64,000 bases of DNA from Anaerolineae bacterium (GCA_023382655.1 JAHDWK010000006.1:248001-312000); one strand, 5' to 3'; positions 50,905 through 60,567 are shown, counted from the stretch's first letter. Translations and numbers: made by a program. Notes: generated by a model from the sequence alone, not told the origin.

Positions 50905-53600
50905 GTATGACGCCGATTGATGAAATTTTGATGGTGCTGCGCTGGTGGCTGGCACTGGTGGTGGTGGGCACGGCCGTAACCCCCCTCACCCTCCACCTGC
51001 TGCATCGCCTGCCTGACCGGGGCTACGCCTTCGCCAAATTGTTGGGGCTGCTGCTAACCAGTTATCTTTTTTGGCTGTTGGGCAGCCTGGGTATCTTGGG
51101 CAATAACCTGGGCGGTATTCTGGTGGCGCTGCTGGCAGTGGTGGGCTTTTCCATTTGGGCCTGGCAGCAGGGGCGGGCCGAAATCATTGGCTGGCTGAGT
51201 GGTAACTGGCGCTACGTACTGCTGACAGAACTGCTGTTCCTGGTCGTTTTCCTGCTGTGGGTATGGGTGCGGGCACAAAATCCGGCCATTGTAGCTACCG
51301 AAAAGCCGATGGATTTCGCCTTTTTGAATGCCATCGGCCGCAGCCCGTCTTTCCCGCCACTGGACCCCTGGCTCTCCGGGTACGCCATTAGCTACTACTA
51401 CTTTGGTTATCTGATGCAGTCGGTGTTGGCGCGGCTCACGGCCGTGCCCGAACCGTATGCGTTCAATCTCGCCATTGCCTGGTTGGTAGCGGGTACGGCC
51501 GTGGGCGCATTTGGCCTGGTTTACAATCTGGTGGCGGCTTACGGGCCGCAGGCCAGGCGAGCCGCCATAGGTCTGGGGCTGGTGGCGGCCATGGCCATCC
51601 CCATTGCCGGCAATCTGGAAATTGTGTTGGAAGCAGCGCATGGTTACGGCTATGGTTCGCCGCAGTTTTGGGCCTGGCTGGATGTGCGCGACCTGAGCGA
51701 TGCGCCCGACCCGACCACACCACCGCGTTATGAAAATGCCTTCTGGTGGTGGTGGCGCTCCTCCCGCCCTATCAACGAATACAGTTTAAGTGGTCAGCGC
51801 ATCGAAGGGTTAGAACCGATTGTGGAGTTCCCCGCCTTCAGCTTTATCCTGGGCGACCTGCACCCGCATGTGATGGCGCTGCCGTTTGCCTTTCTCAGCC
51901 TGGGCGTGGCGCTGGCATGGTATTTGGGTTTTGACGCAAAGGCGCAAAGGGGCAAAGAGGGCAAAGAAGAAGAAGGAGAAGAAAAATCTGCGGAATCTGT
52001 GAAATCTGTGGATTCATTCTTAGCGCCGTTGACGGGATTGGTGCGGGAGGTGGGGGCGCCGTTGTGGCTGCTGACGGCCGTGATCCTCGGCGGCCTCTCT
52101 TTCCTCAACACCTGGGACGTGTTGATTCACCTCTTTGTGGTGTTGGGCGCATTTTTTCTGGCGCAGTGGCGCAGCCGGGGCTGGTCGAGCGAAATCGTGG
52201 TCAAGACATTTTATCTGGCGCTGCTGCTGGTGATCCCGGCAGTGTTGTTTTATTTGCCATTCTATTTTGGCTTTCGCTCTCAGGCAGGCGCGCCCTTCTT
52301 GCTGCCCATGCTCAACCGCCCCACGCGGATGGCGCAGTTTCTCATCGTTTTTGGTCTGCCGTTAGGCACAATTACGGTTTTGCTGATGGTGTTGGCGATC
52401 AAGCAGCGATTCCGGCAGTGGAAAGTGGGGGTGGGCACGGCCGTGTCCTTTCTCCTGATTCTTTTCCTGCTGGCGCTGCTCTTTAGCTGGGTTGTGGCCA
52501 CCTCGGCAGAAGGGGCTGGCCGGGTGATCAATCTGGCGGCGGAATTGGGCATCCCCCTAGCGACACGACCAGAAGGTTTAGCGCCAGGGTGGGCAGTTAC
52601 GGCCGTGTTTGCCATCCTACCTGCCTACCTGCAAGCCCGCCTGGCCTTCCCCGCTCTCACCTTGCTGCTGGCTACCCTCCTCGCCCTCGCCGTCATGGTC
52701 TTAATGGACACGGTGACAGGGTGGCAAGGTGAAGGCGGCGAAGACGCCGCGGTGACAGAAACGTCTCCTGTCACTCCTTCCCCCCTTCACCGTCCGATTG
52801 TGGCAATCGGCGTCACCGTGTCACCACTGCCGTTCGCCTTGCTGCTCATCATCACCGGCATTTTGCTGACGCTGGGGCCGGAATTTTTGTATTTACGGGA
52901 TAATTTTGGGGTGCGGCTGAACACCATTTTCAAGTTTTATTACCAGGCGTGGGCATTGTTTGGCGTGGCTGCTATCTTTGGGCTGTATGCGCTGTGGCAG
53001 GCCACGTCTGGCGCCACAAAGATCGTGCCAGTGTTGACGACGGCCGGCTATGGGCTGGCGCTGCTGCTGTCGCTGCTCTTTCCGTTTTACGCCGTGCAGT
53101 CCCGCGCCGTCGAGTTTCGCGGTCGGGTAGGCGCTGAATTCCGCCAGCCGCCCACGCTCAACGGGCTGGCAGCTATGCAGAACTTTAACTTTGACGAATA
53201 CGCCGCCATTTTATGGCTGCGCGAAAATGCCGAGGGGGCGCCCGTCATTTTGGAGGCGGTGGGTGGGCAGTATTCGGAGTACGGCCGTGTCTCCGCCAGC
53301 ACCGGGTTGCCCACCCTGCTTGGCTGGGCCGGGCACGAATACCAATGGCGCGGCAGTTCCACGCAAGAACCGGCCGTGCGTGACCCGGCCGTGCGCGATA
53401 TTTACACCGCTTCCACCTGGGAAAACAGTAACGCCGCCCTGCTGTTGAATGATTATGGCGTGGAACTCATCTACCTGGGCCAACTGGAACGCAACACATA
53501 TGGCCTGCTCGGCCCGGCCCTGGATAAATTCAGCGACCGATTGGAAGTGGCGTACCAAAATAACTCTGTTACGATTTATCGGTGGCTGCCAGAGGAATAA
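50901..53600 (+). CDS. Chlor_Arch_YYY (DUF2298) membrane protein
   Basis: An 899-residue polytopic protein, paralogous to the C-terminal half of the preceding gene: [40 protein letters not shown], and [20 protein letters not shown] with the YYY motif, followed by [22 protein letters not shown] 50901 overlaps the upstream TGA (ATGA). Two loops are made of repeat-derived sequence: 51937-52015 (charged [15 protein letters not shown] followed by [11 protein letters not shown]) and 52709-52790 ([18 protein letters not shown]). The C-terminal soluble part (about 780-899) includes [16 protein letters not shown]. The biochemical role of YYY proteins is not established; linkage suggests surface glycan assembly. 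Confidence 0.8.
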   Translation: MSMTPIDEILMVLRWWLALVVVGTAVTPLTLHLLHRLPDRGYAFAKLLGLLLTSYLFWLLGSLGILGNNLGGILVALLAVVGFSIWAWQQGRAEIIGWLSGNWRYVLLTELLFLVVFLLWVWVRAQNPAIVATEKPMDFAFLNAIGRSPSFPPLDPWLSGYAISYYYFGYLMQSVLARLTAVPEPYAFNLAIAWLVAGTAVGAFGLVYNLVAAYGPQARRAAIGLGLVAAMAIPIAGNLEIVLEAAHGYGYGSPQFWAWLDVRDLSDAPDPTTPPRYENAFWWWWRSSRPINEYSLSGQRIEGLEPIVEFPAFSFILGDLHPHVMALPFAFLSLGVALAWYLGFDAKAQRGKEGKEEEGEEKSAESVKSVDSFLAPLTGLVREVGAPLWLLTAVILGGLSFLNTWDVLIHLFVVLGAFFLAQWRSRGWSSEIVVKTFYLALLLVIPAVLFYLPFYFGFRSQAGAPFLLPMLNRPTRMAQFLIVFGLPLGTITVLLMVLAIKQRFRQWKVGVGTAVSFLLILFLLALLFSWVVATSAEGAGRVINLAAELGIPLATRPEGLAPGWAVTAVFAILPAYLQARLAFPALTLLLATLLALAVMVLMDTVTGWQGEGGEDAAVTETSPVTPSPLHRPIVAIGVTVSPLPFALLLIITGILLTLGPEFLYLRDNFGVRLNTIFKFYYQAWALFGVAAIFGLYALWQATSGATKIVPVLTTAGYGLALLLSLLFPFYAVQSRAVEFRGRVGAEFRQPPTLNGLAAMQNFNFDEYAAILWLRENAEGAPVILEAVGGQYSEYGRVSASTGLPTLLGWAGHEYQWRGSSTQEPAVRDPAVRDIYTASTWENSNAALLLNDYGVELIYLGQLERNTYGLLGPALDKFSDRLEVAYQNNSVTIYRWLPEE
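51937..52015. repeat. repeat-like insertion coding a charged loop
   Basis: Short-unit sequence such as GGCAAAGAGGGCAAAGAAG and AATCTGTGAAATCTGTGG encodes a highly charged loop between membrane helices in the second YYY protein. I infer a dispersed repeat from its style; no second copy is seen in this window. Confidence 0.5.
52709..52790. repeat. GGTGACAG repeat sequence inside the second YYY gene
   Basis: GGTGACAGGGTGGCAAGGTG and a later GGTGACAG...CTGTCAC pair belong to the TCACCCTG intergenic family but are translated here. Confidence 0.6.
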
Positions 53601-53606
53601 GATTGG

Positions 53607-53634
53607 GAGATTAGAGATTGGAGATTGGAGATTA
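53607..53634. repeat. GAGATTG heptamer array carrying a start codon
   Basis: GAGATTA, GAGATTG, GAGATTG, GAGATTA. The only reasonable start of the following gene, TTG 53618, lies in the second unit. Confidence 0.75.
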
Positions 53635-55393
53635 TTCAAACACCCCTTTAGTTGAATCACCTGCACAAAGCTGGTGGGAACGGCTGACAATTGCTGATGG
53701 TTTGTTTGTCCTGGTCGTGATCCTGGGTAGTGTGCTGCGTTTTGTGGATTTAGGGCGCATACCCCTTTCCGCAGCCGAGGCAGAACTGGCTTTGGCCGTC
53801 TGGCGCTTCTGGCAGCCGGGTAACGCCGAGATTGCTCTGAGCAGCCCGGCCTATTTCACATTGACCAGCCTGCTGACGCAAATTTTTGGCTTTAGTGATG
53901 GCGTCATGCGGCTGGTACCGGCGCTGTTTGGACTGGCGGTGGTTTGCCTGCCCTGGCTGCTGCGGCGGCAGTTAGGGGATGCGGGCGCGCTGGTAGTTTG
54001 TGGATTTCTGGCGATTTCGCCGCTCAATGTCATCTTGTCACGGACGGTGGGGGGTGAGGCCATTGCCCTGTTTGCCGTGTTTTTGTTGGCGGTAGCAGTG
54101 ATGCGATATGCGGACACGCCGGCACTGAGCGGGGGCAAAGTGGCCGCGCCTCACTGGCTCTATCTGGCAGCGGCGGCTATGGCTTTAGGCTTTACCAGCG
54201 CCCCCCTCTTCTACAGCGGACTGGTCACACTGGTGATCGTATGGGTCGTCATCCGGCTCTTGAAACTATCACTGTTCCCCGAAAGAGAACCTCTTGACCG
54301 TCGTACCTGGCGCAATACGCTGTTGGTGGGCGGCGGTGTTTTTGTCGCTTTTAGCAGCAAACTGCTTTGGGTCACCGCCGGTTTTGGCGGTTCGGCGCAA
54401 ATTTTGGGTACGTGGGTAGCCCAAATCGGTGGTGATGACAGTGGGCGTATCCTGGCTGACCCGTTTCTGGCGTTGGCGCGATATGAACCGGCGTTGGTCA
54501 TTTTAGGTGTGGTAGCCGTTTTGTGGGCATTGTGGCGCGCCTCTGTCTCTGGACTGGCGCTGGTTTACTGGTTGCTGGCGGCGCTCATTCTCATGCTATT
54601 TCAGCCGGGCATAATGAGCAATGCAGCCCTGGTCACGCTGCCTGGCTACCTGTTGGTCGGGCTGCTGGCAGGGTTGATCTTATCCGAACGTCCTATGACC
54701 GGGCTGACCTGGATTGTGGCCGGCGGTGTCTTTTTGTTTTGCATGTTGATGCTGGTGAATCTGGGCCGTTTTGTGCGCGTGGTGATATTTGACCCCAATG
54801 AGATTCAATATCTGGCAATGATGATCATAGGTCTGGCACTGCTGGCGGTGCTGCTGTATCTGGTATTGACGTTGGATGTCACGGCCGTGACCCAGGGCCT
54901 TCTCTTGGGTCTTATTGCCTTCCTGGTGATCATTACCTGGGGCACGGGCTGGTGGCTGGGCCATCTGGCGGCCAATGATCCCCGCGAACGCTGGGTGCAA
55001 TCAGCAACGGATAGTGACATTCGCCTGTTGGTGACTACGCTGCAAAGCCTGTCGTCCCAACTGTCGGGCAGTGATACGGATTTGGATGTAGCCAGTAGTG
55101 TAGACACGACCGTGCTGCGCTGGTATTTGCGCAGTTTCCGTAATGCCCGCATCGGCCAGACGTTACCGGCCGGCGGGGCGGACGTTCTTATCACCTCGGC
55201 CCAGGCAGAACCGGCGCTGGCCAACAACTACAGCGGGGCAGATTTTGGCCTGTCGCTCTATAAAAACCCGCCGGAACAACAAGTCATCAATGTCCGCACA
55301 TTTACCGATACGTTGCGCTGGTGGTTTTTCCATGACAGCCCGGCACAACCCGCCAATGAGCGCGTGATTGTGTGGGTGAAGGCGCAGGAGTGA
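53618..55393 (+). CDS. polytopic GT-C-like membrane protein
   Basis: A 591-residue membrane protein with about a dozen hydrophobic segments and a C-terminal soluble part (about 465-591). The first loop VDLGRIPLSAAEAELALAVWRF resembles the acidic loop of ArnT-like glycosyltransferases, and the position in the YYY cluster supports a sugar-transfer or polymerisation role, but key catalytic residues are uncertain. No ATG or GTG lies near the N-terminus; TTG 53618 within a GAGATTG repeat is the probable start, giving the N-terminus MEIGDYSNTP. Confidence 0.62.
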   Translation: MEIGDYSNTPLVESPAQSWWERLTIADGLFVLVVILGSVLRFVDLGRIPLSAAEAELALAVWRFWQPGNAEIALSSPAYFTLTSLLTQIFGFSDGVMRLVPALFGLAVVCLPWLLRRQLGDAGALVVCGFLAISPLNVILSRTVGGEAIALFAVFLLAVAVMRYADTPALSGGKVAAPHWLYLAAAAMALGFTSAPLFYSGLVTLVIVWVVIRLLKLSLFPEREPLDRRTWRNTLLVGGGVFVAFSSKLLWVTAGFGGSAQILGTWVAQIGGDDSGRILADPFLALARYEPALVILGVVAVLWALWRASVSGLALVYWLLAALILMLFQPGIMSNAALVTLPGYLLVGLLAGLILSERPMTGLTWIVAGGVFLFCMLMLVNLGRFVRVVIFDPNEIQYLAMMIIGLALLAVLLYLVLTLDVTAVTQGLLLGLIAFLVIITWGTGWWLGHLAANDPRERWVQSATDSDIRLLVTTLQSLSSQLSGSDTDLDVASSVDTTVLRWYLRSFRNARIGQTLPAGGADVLITSAQAEPALANNYSGADFGLSLYKNPPEQQVINVRTFTDTLRWWFFHDSPAQPANERVIVWVKAQE

Positions 55394-55397
55394 GACG

Positions 55398-55442
55398 AGA
55401 CCTGACAGGTTGGCAACCAATGGTTGCCAACCTGTCAGGTCT
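55398..55442. repeat. 22-bp AGACCTGACAGG palindrome
   Basis: Arms 55398-55419 and 55421-55442 are perfect over 22 bp around one base, between the GT-C-like gene and the ECF sigma gene. Likely terminator or attenuator. Confidence 0.9.
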
Positions 55443-55450
55443 GTAAAAGT

Positions 55451-56059
55451 ATGATTTTAGAACAAACACTGCTACCCCGGTCTGAGGCCGCTCCGTATGC
55501 CGACGTAGAAAACGAGGCGGTGATTGCGCGCTGCCTGGTGGGTGAGGAAGCGGCGTATGTGGCGCTGTATAACCTGTATGCCGGGATGATTTACCGGCTG
55601 GTTTACAGTATGTTGCAGGATCGGGAAGATGCGGAAGAGGTGCTGCAAGATAGTTTTGAATACGCCTTCCGCAAATTAGGTGACTTTGACGCGCACAAGT
55701 CAGCGTTTAAGACGTGGCTGTATCGCATTGCCATCAGCCGCTGCCACAACAAGCGGCGGCGCAAATGGCTGCCTACCTTCTCGCTCAGCCATCAGGACGC
55801 CCGGCAAGCAGCAGATGAGGAGACGCCCACACCCGATGAAACGGTGCGCCTGACGGAAACGCAGCAGGCGGTATGGCACGCTTTACAACAGTTGACGCCC
55901 AAGCTGCGGGAAACGGCCGTCCTCCGTTATTACGAAGGGCTGTCTTACCAGGAAATCGGCGACATCCTGGGCATTCCGGCCAAGACTGCCGAATCCCGGA
56001 TGCGGTTGGCGCATCAGGCGTTGAGAGATCTGTTGCAGGAGCAGCTAGACAGACCCTAA
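55451..56059 (+). CDS. ECF-type RNA polymerase sigma factor
   Basis: A 202-residue sigma factor with region 2 (about 25-95; YNLYAGMIYRLVYSML, DAEEVLQDSFEYAFRKL and FKTWLYRIAISRCHNKRRRK) and region 4 (about 140-195; LRETAVLRYYEGLSYQEIGD, ILGIPAKTAESRMRLAHQAL). It lies inside the surface-glycosylation cluster with a membrane partner downstream, so it may control these genes in response to envelope stress (inference). ATG 55451 is just beyond the palindrome. The ending DRP plus TAA is encoded by the AGACCCTAAGGG palindrome, exactly as in the GH31 gene. Confidence 0.88.
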   Translation: MILEQTLLPRSEAAPYADVENEAVIARCLVGEEAAYVALYNLYAGMIYRLVYSMLQDREDAEEVLQDSFEYAFRKLGDFDAHKSAFKTWLYRIAISRCHNKRRRKWLPTFSLSHQDARQAADEETPTPDETVRLTETQQAVWHALQQLTPKLRETAVLRYYEGLSYQEIGDILGIPAKTAESRMRLAHQALRDLLQEQLDRP

Positions 56060-56083
56060 GGGTTTCAGAACCCCTTAGGGTCT
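56051..56083. repeat. AGACCCTAAGGG palindrome ending the sigma gene
   Basis: Arms 56051-56066 and 56068-56083 match with one mismatch; TAA of the sigma gene is at 56057-56059. Same element as 6543-6575. Confidence 0.88.
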
Positions 56084-56092
56084 TCCAGGACT

Positions 56093-56527
56093 ATGATCGA
56101 ATCACCACATTTGCACGACGAGGAACAGATGGCCCGACTGGTGCGCAGTACAGTGCAGGCGGCAGGGCAGATAGATAACGGCCGTCTGCGCCAACTGATG
56201 CCGGCTATTCCCACTCACCGCTCACGCCCGGTCTGGCAACGCCAACTAGCGACGGCCTGTGCCGCGCTGCTGGTTTGCCTGGGGCTGTTTGGGGTGTACC
56301 GGGCCGGCGAGCCAGGAGCCGGGATTGCGCCCACCTATGTCGCCATCACCGCCACCCTTCCCAGCGAAGCGACCCTCCCCAGCGAAGCGACCTTTACCAG
56401 CGAACCAACGGCCACGGAAACACAAACGGTCACGAGTACGGCCGTGGCCCAACCGCGTGTAGCTATTACCCCTGCCCCACCGACGCCGGTAGCGGCGCTA
56501 CCGTTGGCCGTAAACCGTAATCCGTGA
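56093..56527 (+). CDS. small single-pass membrane protein, putative anti-sigma partner
   Basis: A 144-residue protein with a cytoplasmic N-terminus of about 50 residues (HDEEQMARLVRSTVQAAG), one membrane helix (about 52-70, LATACAALLVCLGLFGVY) and an extracytoplasmic Thr/Pro/Ala tail with a short tandem TLPSEA repeat. Size, topology and location next to an ECF sigma gene fit an anti-sigma factor, but no zinc HxxxCxxC motif is present, so this is inferred. The C-terminus VNRNP and TGA are provided by a GTAATCC heptamer array, as in valS. Confidence 0.55.
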   Translation: MIESPHLHDEEQMARLVRSTVQAAGQIDNGRLRQLMPAIPTHRSRPVWQRQLATACAALLVCLGLFGVYRAGEPGAGIAPTYVAITATLPSEATLPSEATFTSEPTATETQTVTSTAVAQPRVAITPAPPTPVAALPLAVNRNP

Positions 56528-56579
56528 GGCGTGAGCCGTAATCCGATAACCGTCATAATTCCTAATTCCTAATTACCAT
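56510..56579. repeat. ten-unit heptamer array before the Agl23-like gene
   Basis: GTAAACC, GTAATCC, GTGAGGC, GTGAGCC, GTAATCC, GATAACC, GTCATAA, TTCCTAA, TTCCTAA, TTACCAT in unbroken 7-bp phase. It joins two unit families and contains the stop of the upstream gene (56525-56527). Confidence 0.88.
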
Positions 56580-56584
56580 TTACT

Positions 56585-59500
56585 ATGAGCGAACTGACAC
56601 CCATTCACAAAGAAACAACAACAAATGACTCATTTTTGTCACGGCCGTTAGTGGCCACCTTGAACCTGGATTGGGAAAAGGCGATCTACATCGCTTTTAT
56701 CCTCATCGCCATCATCACCCGTTTCTGGGGATTGGGCGACCGGGTAATGAGCCACGATGAGAGCCTGCACACGCAGTTTTCATACCAGTTCTACCGGGGC
56801 GATGGTTTCAGCCATACGCCGCTGATGCACGGGCCATTTCTGTTCCACATTACCGCCCTCACCTATTGGCTGCTGGGCGCCAATGATTTTGCCGCCCGTG
56901 TACCGGTGGCGCTGTTGGGCATTGTATTGATTATTTTGCCCTACTTCATGCGTCCCTGGCTGGGGCGCGTGGGGGCTATTTTTACCAGCTTCATTTTCCT
57001 CATCTCCCCCTACCTGCTTTATTATTCCCGCTACATCCGGCATGACATCTATGCCATCGTGGCGGCATTGTTGGTCATGCTGGCGCTCTGGTATTACCTG
57101 GATCACAAAGAGGAGAAGTACCTGTGGCTGTTTGCCGGGGCGCTTTCCTGGTTATTTACAACAAAGGAAGTATCGTTTATTTATGTGGCGATTTTTGGCG
57201 GTTTCCTGGTCATCCGGCTGGCGCCACAGTTGCTTACGGCTGCCTGGCTGCCCAAAGTGCGCCGTAGTTTGTTATGGCCGGCCATCGTGTTGGGCGTGGG
57301 TTTGCTCCTGGCGGGCGGCGGGTTTGTTGGCTTCCGGTTGGTGAGCGACACGGCCGTGACCACCCCCACCCCGGAAAGCACCGAACCCTTTGCCGCCGAT
57401 CCAGAGGAGGATACGGCCGTGACCCCCGCCGAACCCAGCACCGCCAACCAGACTGTTTTCCGGTGGCTGGGGCTGGCCGGCGTTCTCACCACCGCTGTCG
57501 CTCTCCTCTGGGGTGTCAGCGCCCTACGCCCCTTCCTGGACAACTATCCCGAATTTGACCTGATCATGCTCTTTTCCACGCTGCTGCTGCCGCTCATCAC
57601 GCCGCTGGCTATGGTCATTATCGGCTGGAACCCTACCGATTACACCCTGGCTACCTGCTTCCTAGACGGGCAGGAGGCAATGTCGCCGCTGCAACTGGCG
57701 CTCACCCGTCTCATCTCGCCCAGTTGGTGGTCATGCTCCATCTCATCCGGGCTGATGCGCATCATATTCCTCATCATTCTCAGCCTGATTGCCTCGATCC
57801 TGGTGGGCATCTGGTGGAACCGGCGGCGCTGGCTCATTGCCGCTGCCATCTTCTACACCATCTTCCTGGTGTTATACACCTCCGTCTTTACCAATCCTAA
57901 CGGCCTGGTTACGGGTACCGTAGGGTCACTTGGTTACTGGCTGGAGCAGCAAGAAGTACAACGCGGCAGCCAACCCTGGTTTTACTACATCTTTGTCACG
58001 CCTTTTTACGAATTCCTGCCGTTTCTCTTCTCCTTGCTGGCAATTCGGCTGTGGTTGATGGGTGAGCGACTATATAAAATTGTGGGCTACTGGCTGCTGG
58101 TCGTTTTGTTGTCCTGGTTTAGTTACAGCCTGATCAACTGGTGGTACAACACCCAGGCTTTAGCCATGGGGCAGGCCATTTCCCGCGTTCCTGGCAGTCT
58201 GGCGGCCGGTCTCATCTTGATTGGCGGGGCGTTGCTCTGGTACTTTGTGCGCGTCCCCCAAATCAAGGATGGATATGGCCTGGCGAATGGATCATTGTTC
58301 GACCTGTTCCGCTGGCAAATTGTGTGTGACTTTATGCCCTTTTTGGTCTGGTGGCTGCTGCTCACCTGGGGCGCTTACAGTTATGCCGGGGAGAAAATGC
58401 CCTGGCTGAGTACCCATTTTGTCATTCCTATGGGGCTGCTTTCTGGCTGGTATTTCAATGAAAAGCTGCAAGGGTTTGACCCACGCCGCCTGTTTAGCAA
58501 AGAGGCGCTGTGGTTCTGGCTGGTTTCGGTCACGGCCGTTGTCGCCTTCTTCCTGGCATTTGGTCCTCTCATCCTGGGAATTGTACCCCTGGGTGACCAA
58601 CAGTTGACCACGTTAAAGAATGTGGGGCGCGTGTTGGGTGGGCTGGTCACTTTCGGTATTGTTGTCTGGTTATGGATCAAAACACGGCAGAAAATTGATG
58701 ATGCCCGTTTGCGCAGCGCCATCTGGTCGCTCAGCATTTTTGCCATCCTGGCCTTCCTCACCATCCGTTTTGCCTACATGGCCACCTTCCCCAACGCCGA
58801 CTACGTCCGTGAATATATGGTTTATGCCCACGGTGCCCCGGCCGCGAAAAGCATTGTCCTGGAACAAATCGGCGAACTGTCACAGCGGTTGTACGGCGAC
58901 AACAGCATCAAAGTCGCCTACGGCGGCAGCGGCGTCCCCTGGCCTTTCACCTGGTACATGCGCCAATACCCCAACTCCATTTACTTTGGCGAAAACCCGT
59001 CCGCCAGCCTGCAAGATTCGCCGGCAGTCATCGTCGGCCGCAGCAGTTGGGACACGGCGGATAATGTGTTGGGGCGGGATTACAGTTACAAAACCTACAC
59101 TTACCTCTGGTGGCCGATGGAAGATTACCGGCAAATTAACTGGAACGCTATTTTGGGCGACCCCAATTTGCCGGAGGGGTCGGTGAAGCGTGGTCTAGGC
59201 AACGCCGACGTGCGCCACGCCATCTGGGACATCTGGTTCTACCGCAATTATGAGAAGTATGACCAGACCTTCGGCCGTACCCACACCGACAGCCAATGGC
59301 CACTGCGGGATGAACTGCGCCTGTACATTCGGAACGACGTGATGGCGCAGTTGTGGGATCATGGCATTTCGCCGGTGAGCGTGGAGCCGGTGGTTGAGCC
59401 GTTCAGCGAAGGTGAACTGCCGGTATCACCGGCGTTGGCGCTGCACGAAGCAGGCTTCCCCGGCGCTGGCCCTGGAGAACTGCTGGCCCCCCGTGACATG

Positions 59501-60553
59501 ACCGCCGCCCCCGACGGCACGATTTTTGTGCTGGACTCCGGCAACCAACGGGTGCAGGCATTTGCGCCGGACGGTGCGTTGCTGCACGAATTTGGTGGGC
59601 CGGGCGCCGGCCCCGGCCAATTCAGCGCCGAGGGACAAGGCCCCTGGGGTATTGCCGCCGACGAGGAATTTGTGTATGTGGCCGACACCTGGAACCATCG
59701 CATCCAAAAGTTCACGCATGATGGCGATTTTGTGATGAGTTTTGGGCAGGCCGGGGACATCAGCCAGGCAGCCGACCAGGGGTTGGGGCTGTTTTTTGGG
59801 CCGCGCGATATTGCGTTATTAGAAGACGGCCGTATGCTTGTCACCGATACCGGTAATCACCGCGTCCAGATTATGGATCGTAACGGTAGTTTCCTGGGGC
59901 AGATTGGCGGGCAGAATGGCATGTCTGGCGGCAGCCTGGGCTTTTTCTATGAGCCGGTGGGTGTGGCCGTAGACCCCAATGGTTTTGTGTATGTGACGGA
60001 TACGTGGAACGGCCGTGTGCAGCAGTTCACCCCCGAATTTTTCCCCGTCAGCGAATGGCCGGTGGAAAGCTGGGCCGGCAACTTCTCCATCAACAACAAA
60101 CCGTATGTCGCCAGTGACAGCGCCGGGCGCATTTACGTCACCGACCCGGAAAACTTCCGCATTCTCATCTTCGGACCCACCGGCAGCTATCTGGGCAAAT
60201 TCGGCCAGTTCGGTACGGACATCAACAGTCTGGCGCTGCCCACCGGCATTTTCATTGATGAACAGGACAATATCTACGTCGCCGACGCGGGCAATAACCG
60301 CGTCCTCAAATACCCACCCATCTTCGCCCCGGCTATCCAGCCGGTAGAGGAAGTCCCCGCTGAGGAAATCCCGGTGGAAGAAGAACCGGCGGAAGAGCTT
60401 CCAGCGGAGGAAATACCGACGGAAGAGAGCGATGTGACGGGAGAAGAAACGCCCACTGAAGAACCAACCGCCACGGAGGAAGAGAGTGAGGCAACGGAAA
60501 CGGCCGTGCCTTCCCCAACACCCCGTCCGGCTACACCGACGCCGACCGGGTAG
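56585..60553 (+). CDS. Agl23-like membrane protein fused to an NHL beta-propeller
   Basis: A 1322-residue protein. Residues about 25-800 are polytopic and match the flippase-activity-associated Agl23 family: VMSHDESLHTQFSYQFYRG and HTPLMHGPFLFHITALTYWLLGA, then YYSRYIRHDIY, and KMPWLSTHFVIPMGLL. An insertion around residues 260-290 is Thr/Pro/acidic and contains TAV tripeptides from ACGGCCGT sites. Residues about 955-1250 hold five or six NHL repeats (VLDSGNQRVQAF, VADTWNHRIQKF, VTDTGNHRVQIM and similar), which form a beta-propeller, most likely extracytoplasmic. A Glu/Pro/Thr-rich tail ends the protein. It probably acts in surface-glycan synthesis with the YYY proteins; the propeller may bind a substrate or partner. 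Confidence 0.8.
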   Translation: MSELTPIHKETTTNDSFLSRPLVATLNLDWEKAIYIAFILIAIITRFWGLGDRVMSHDESLHTQFSYQFYRGDGFSHTPLMHGPFLFHITALTYWLLGANDFAARVPVALLGIVLIILPYFMRPWLGRVGAIFTSFIFLISPYLLYYSRYIRHDIYAIVAALLVMLALWYYLDHKEEKYLWLFAGALSWLFTTKEVSFIYVAIFGGFLVIRLAPQLLTAAWLPKVRRSLLWPAIVLGVGLLLAGGGFVGFRLVSDTAVTTPTPESTEPFAADPEEDTAVTPAEPSTANQTVFRWLGLAGVLTTAVALLWGVSALRPFLDNYPEFDLIMLFSTLLLPLITPLAMVIIGWNPTDYTLATCFLDGQEAMSPLQLALTRLISPSWWSCSISSGLMRIIFLIILSLIASILVGIWWNRRRWLIAAAIFYTIFLVLYTSVFTNPNGLVTGTVGSLGYWLEQQEVQRGSQPWFYYIFVTPFYEFLPFLFSLLAIRLWLMGERLYKIVGYWLLVVLLSWFSYSLINWWYNTQALAMGQAISRVPGSLAAGLILIGGALLWYFVRVPQIKDGYGLANGSLFDLFRWQIVCDFMPFLVWWLLLTWGAYSYAGEKMPWLSTHFVIPMGLLSGWYFNEKLQGFDPRRLFSKEALWFWLVSVTAVVAFFLAFGPLILGIVPLGDQQLTTLKNVGRVLGGLVTFGIVVWLWIKTRQKIDDARLRSAIWSLSIFAILAFLTIRFAYMATFPNADYVREYMVYAHGAPAAKSIVLEQIGELSQRLYGDNSIKVAYGGSGVPWPFTWYMRQYPNSIYFGENPSASLQDSPAVIVGRSSWDTADNVLGRDYSYKTYTYLWWPMEDYRQINWNAILGDPNLPEGSVKRGLGNADVRHAIWDIWFYRNYEKYDQTFGRTHTDSQWPLRDELRLYIRNDVMAQLWDHGISPVSVEPVVEPFSEGELPVSPALALHEAGFPGAGPGELLAPRDMTAAPDGTIFVLDSGNQRVQAFAPDGALLHEFGGPGAGPGQFSAEGQGPWGIAADEEFVYVADTWNHRIQKFTHDGDFVMSFGQAGDISQAADQGLGLFFGPRDIALLEDGRMLVTDTGNHRVQIMDRNGSFLGQIGGQNGMSGGSLGFFYEPVGVAVDPNGFVYVTDTWNGRVQQFTPEFFPVSEWPVESWAGNFSINNKPYVASDSAGRIYVTDPENFRILIFGPTGSYLGKFGQFGTDINSLALPTGIFIDEQDNIYVADAGNNRVLKYPPIFAPAIQPVEEVPAEEIPVEEEPAEELPAEEIPTEESDVTGEETPTEEPTATEEESEATETAVPSPTPRPATPTPTG

Positions 60554-60567
60554 CAGGAATTTAGATA

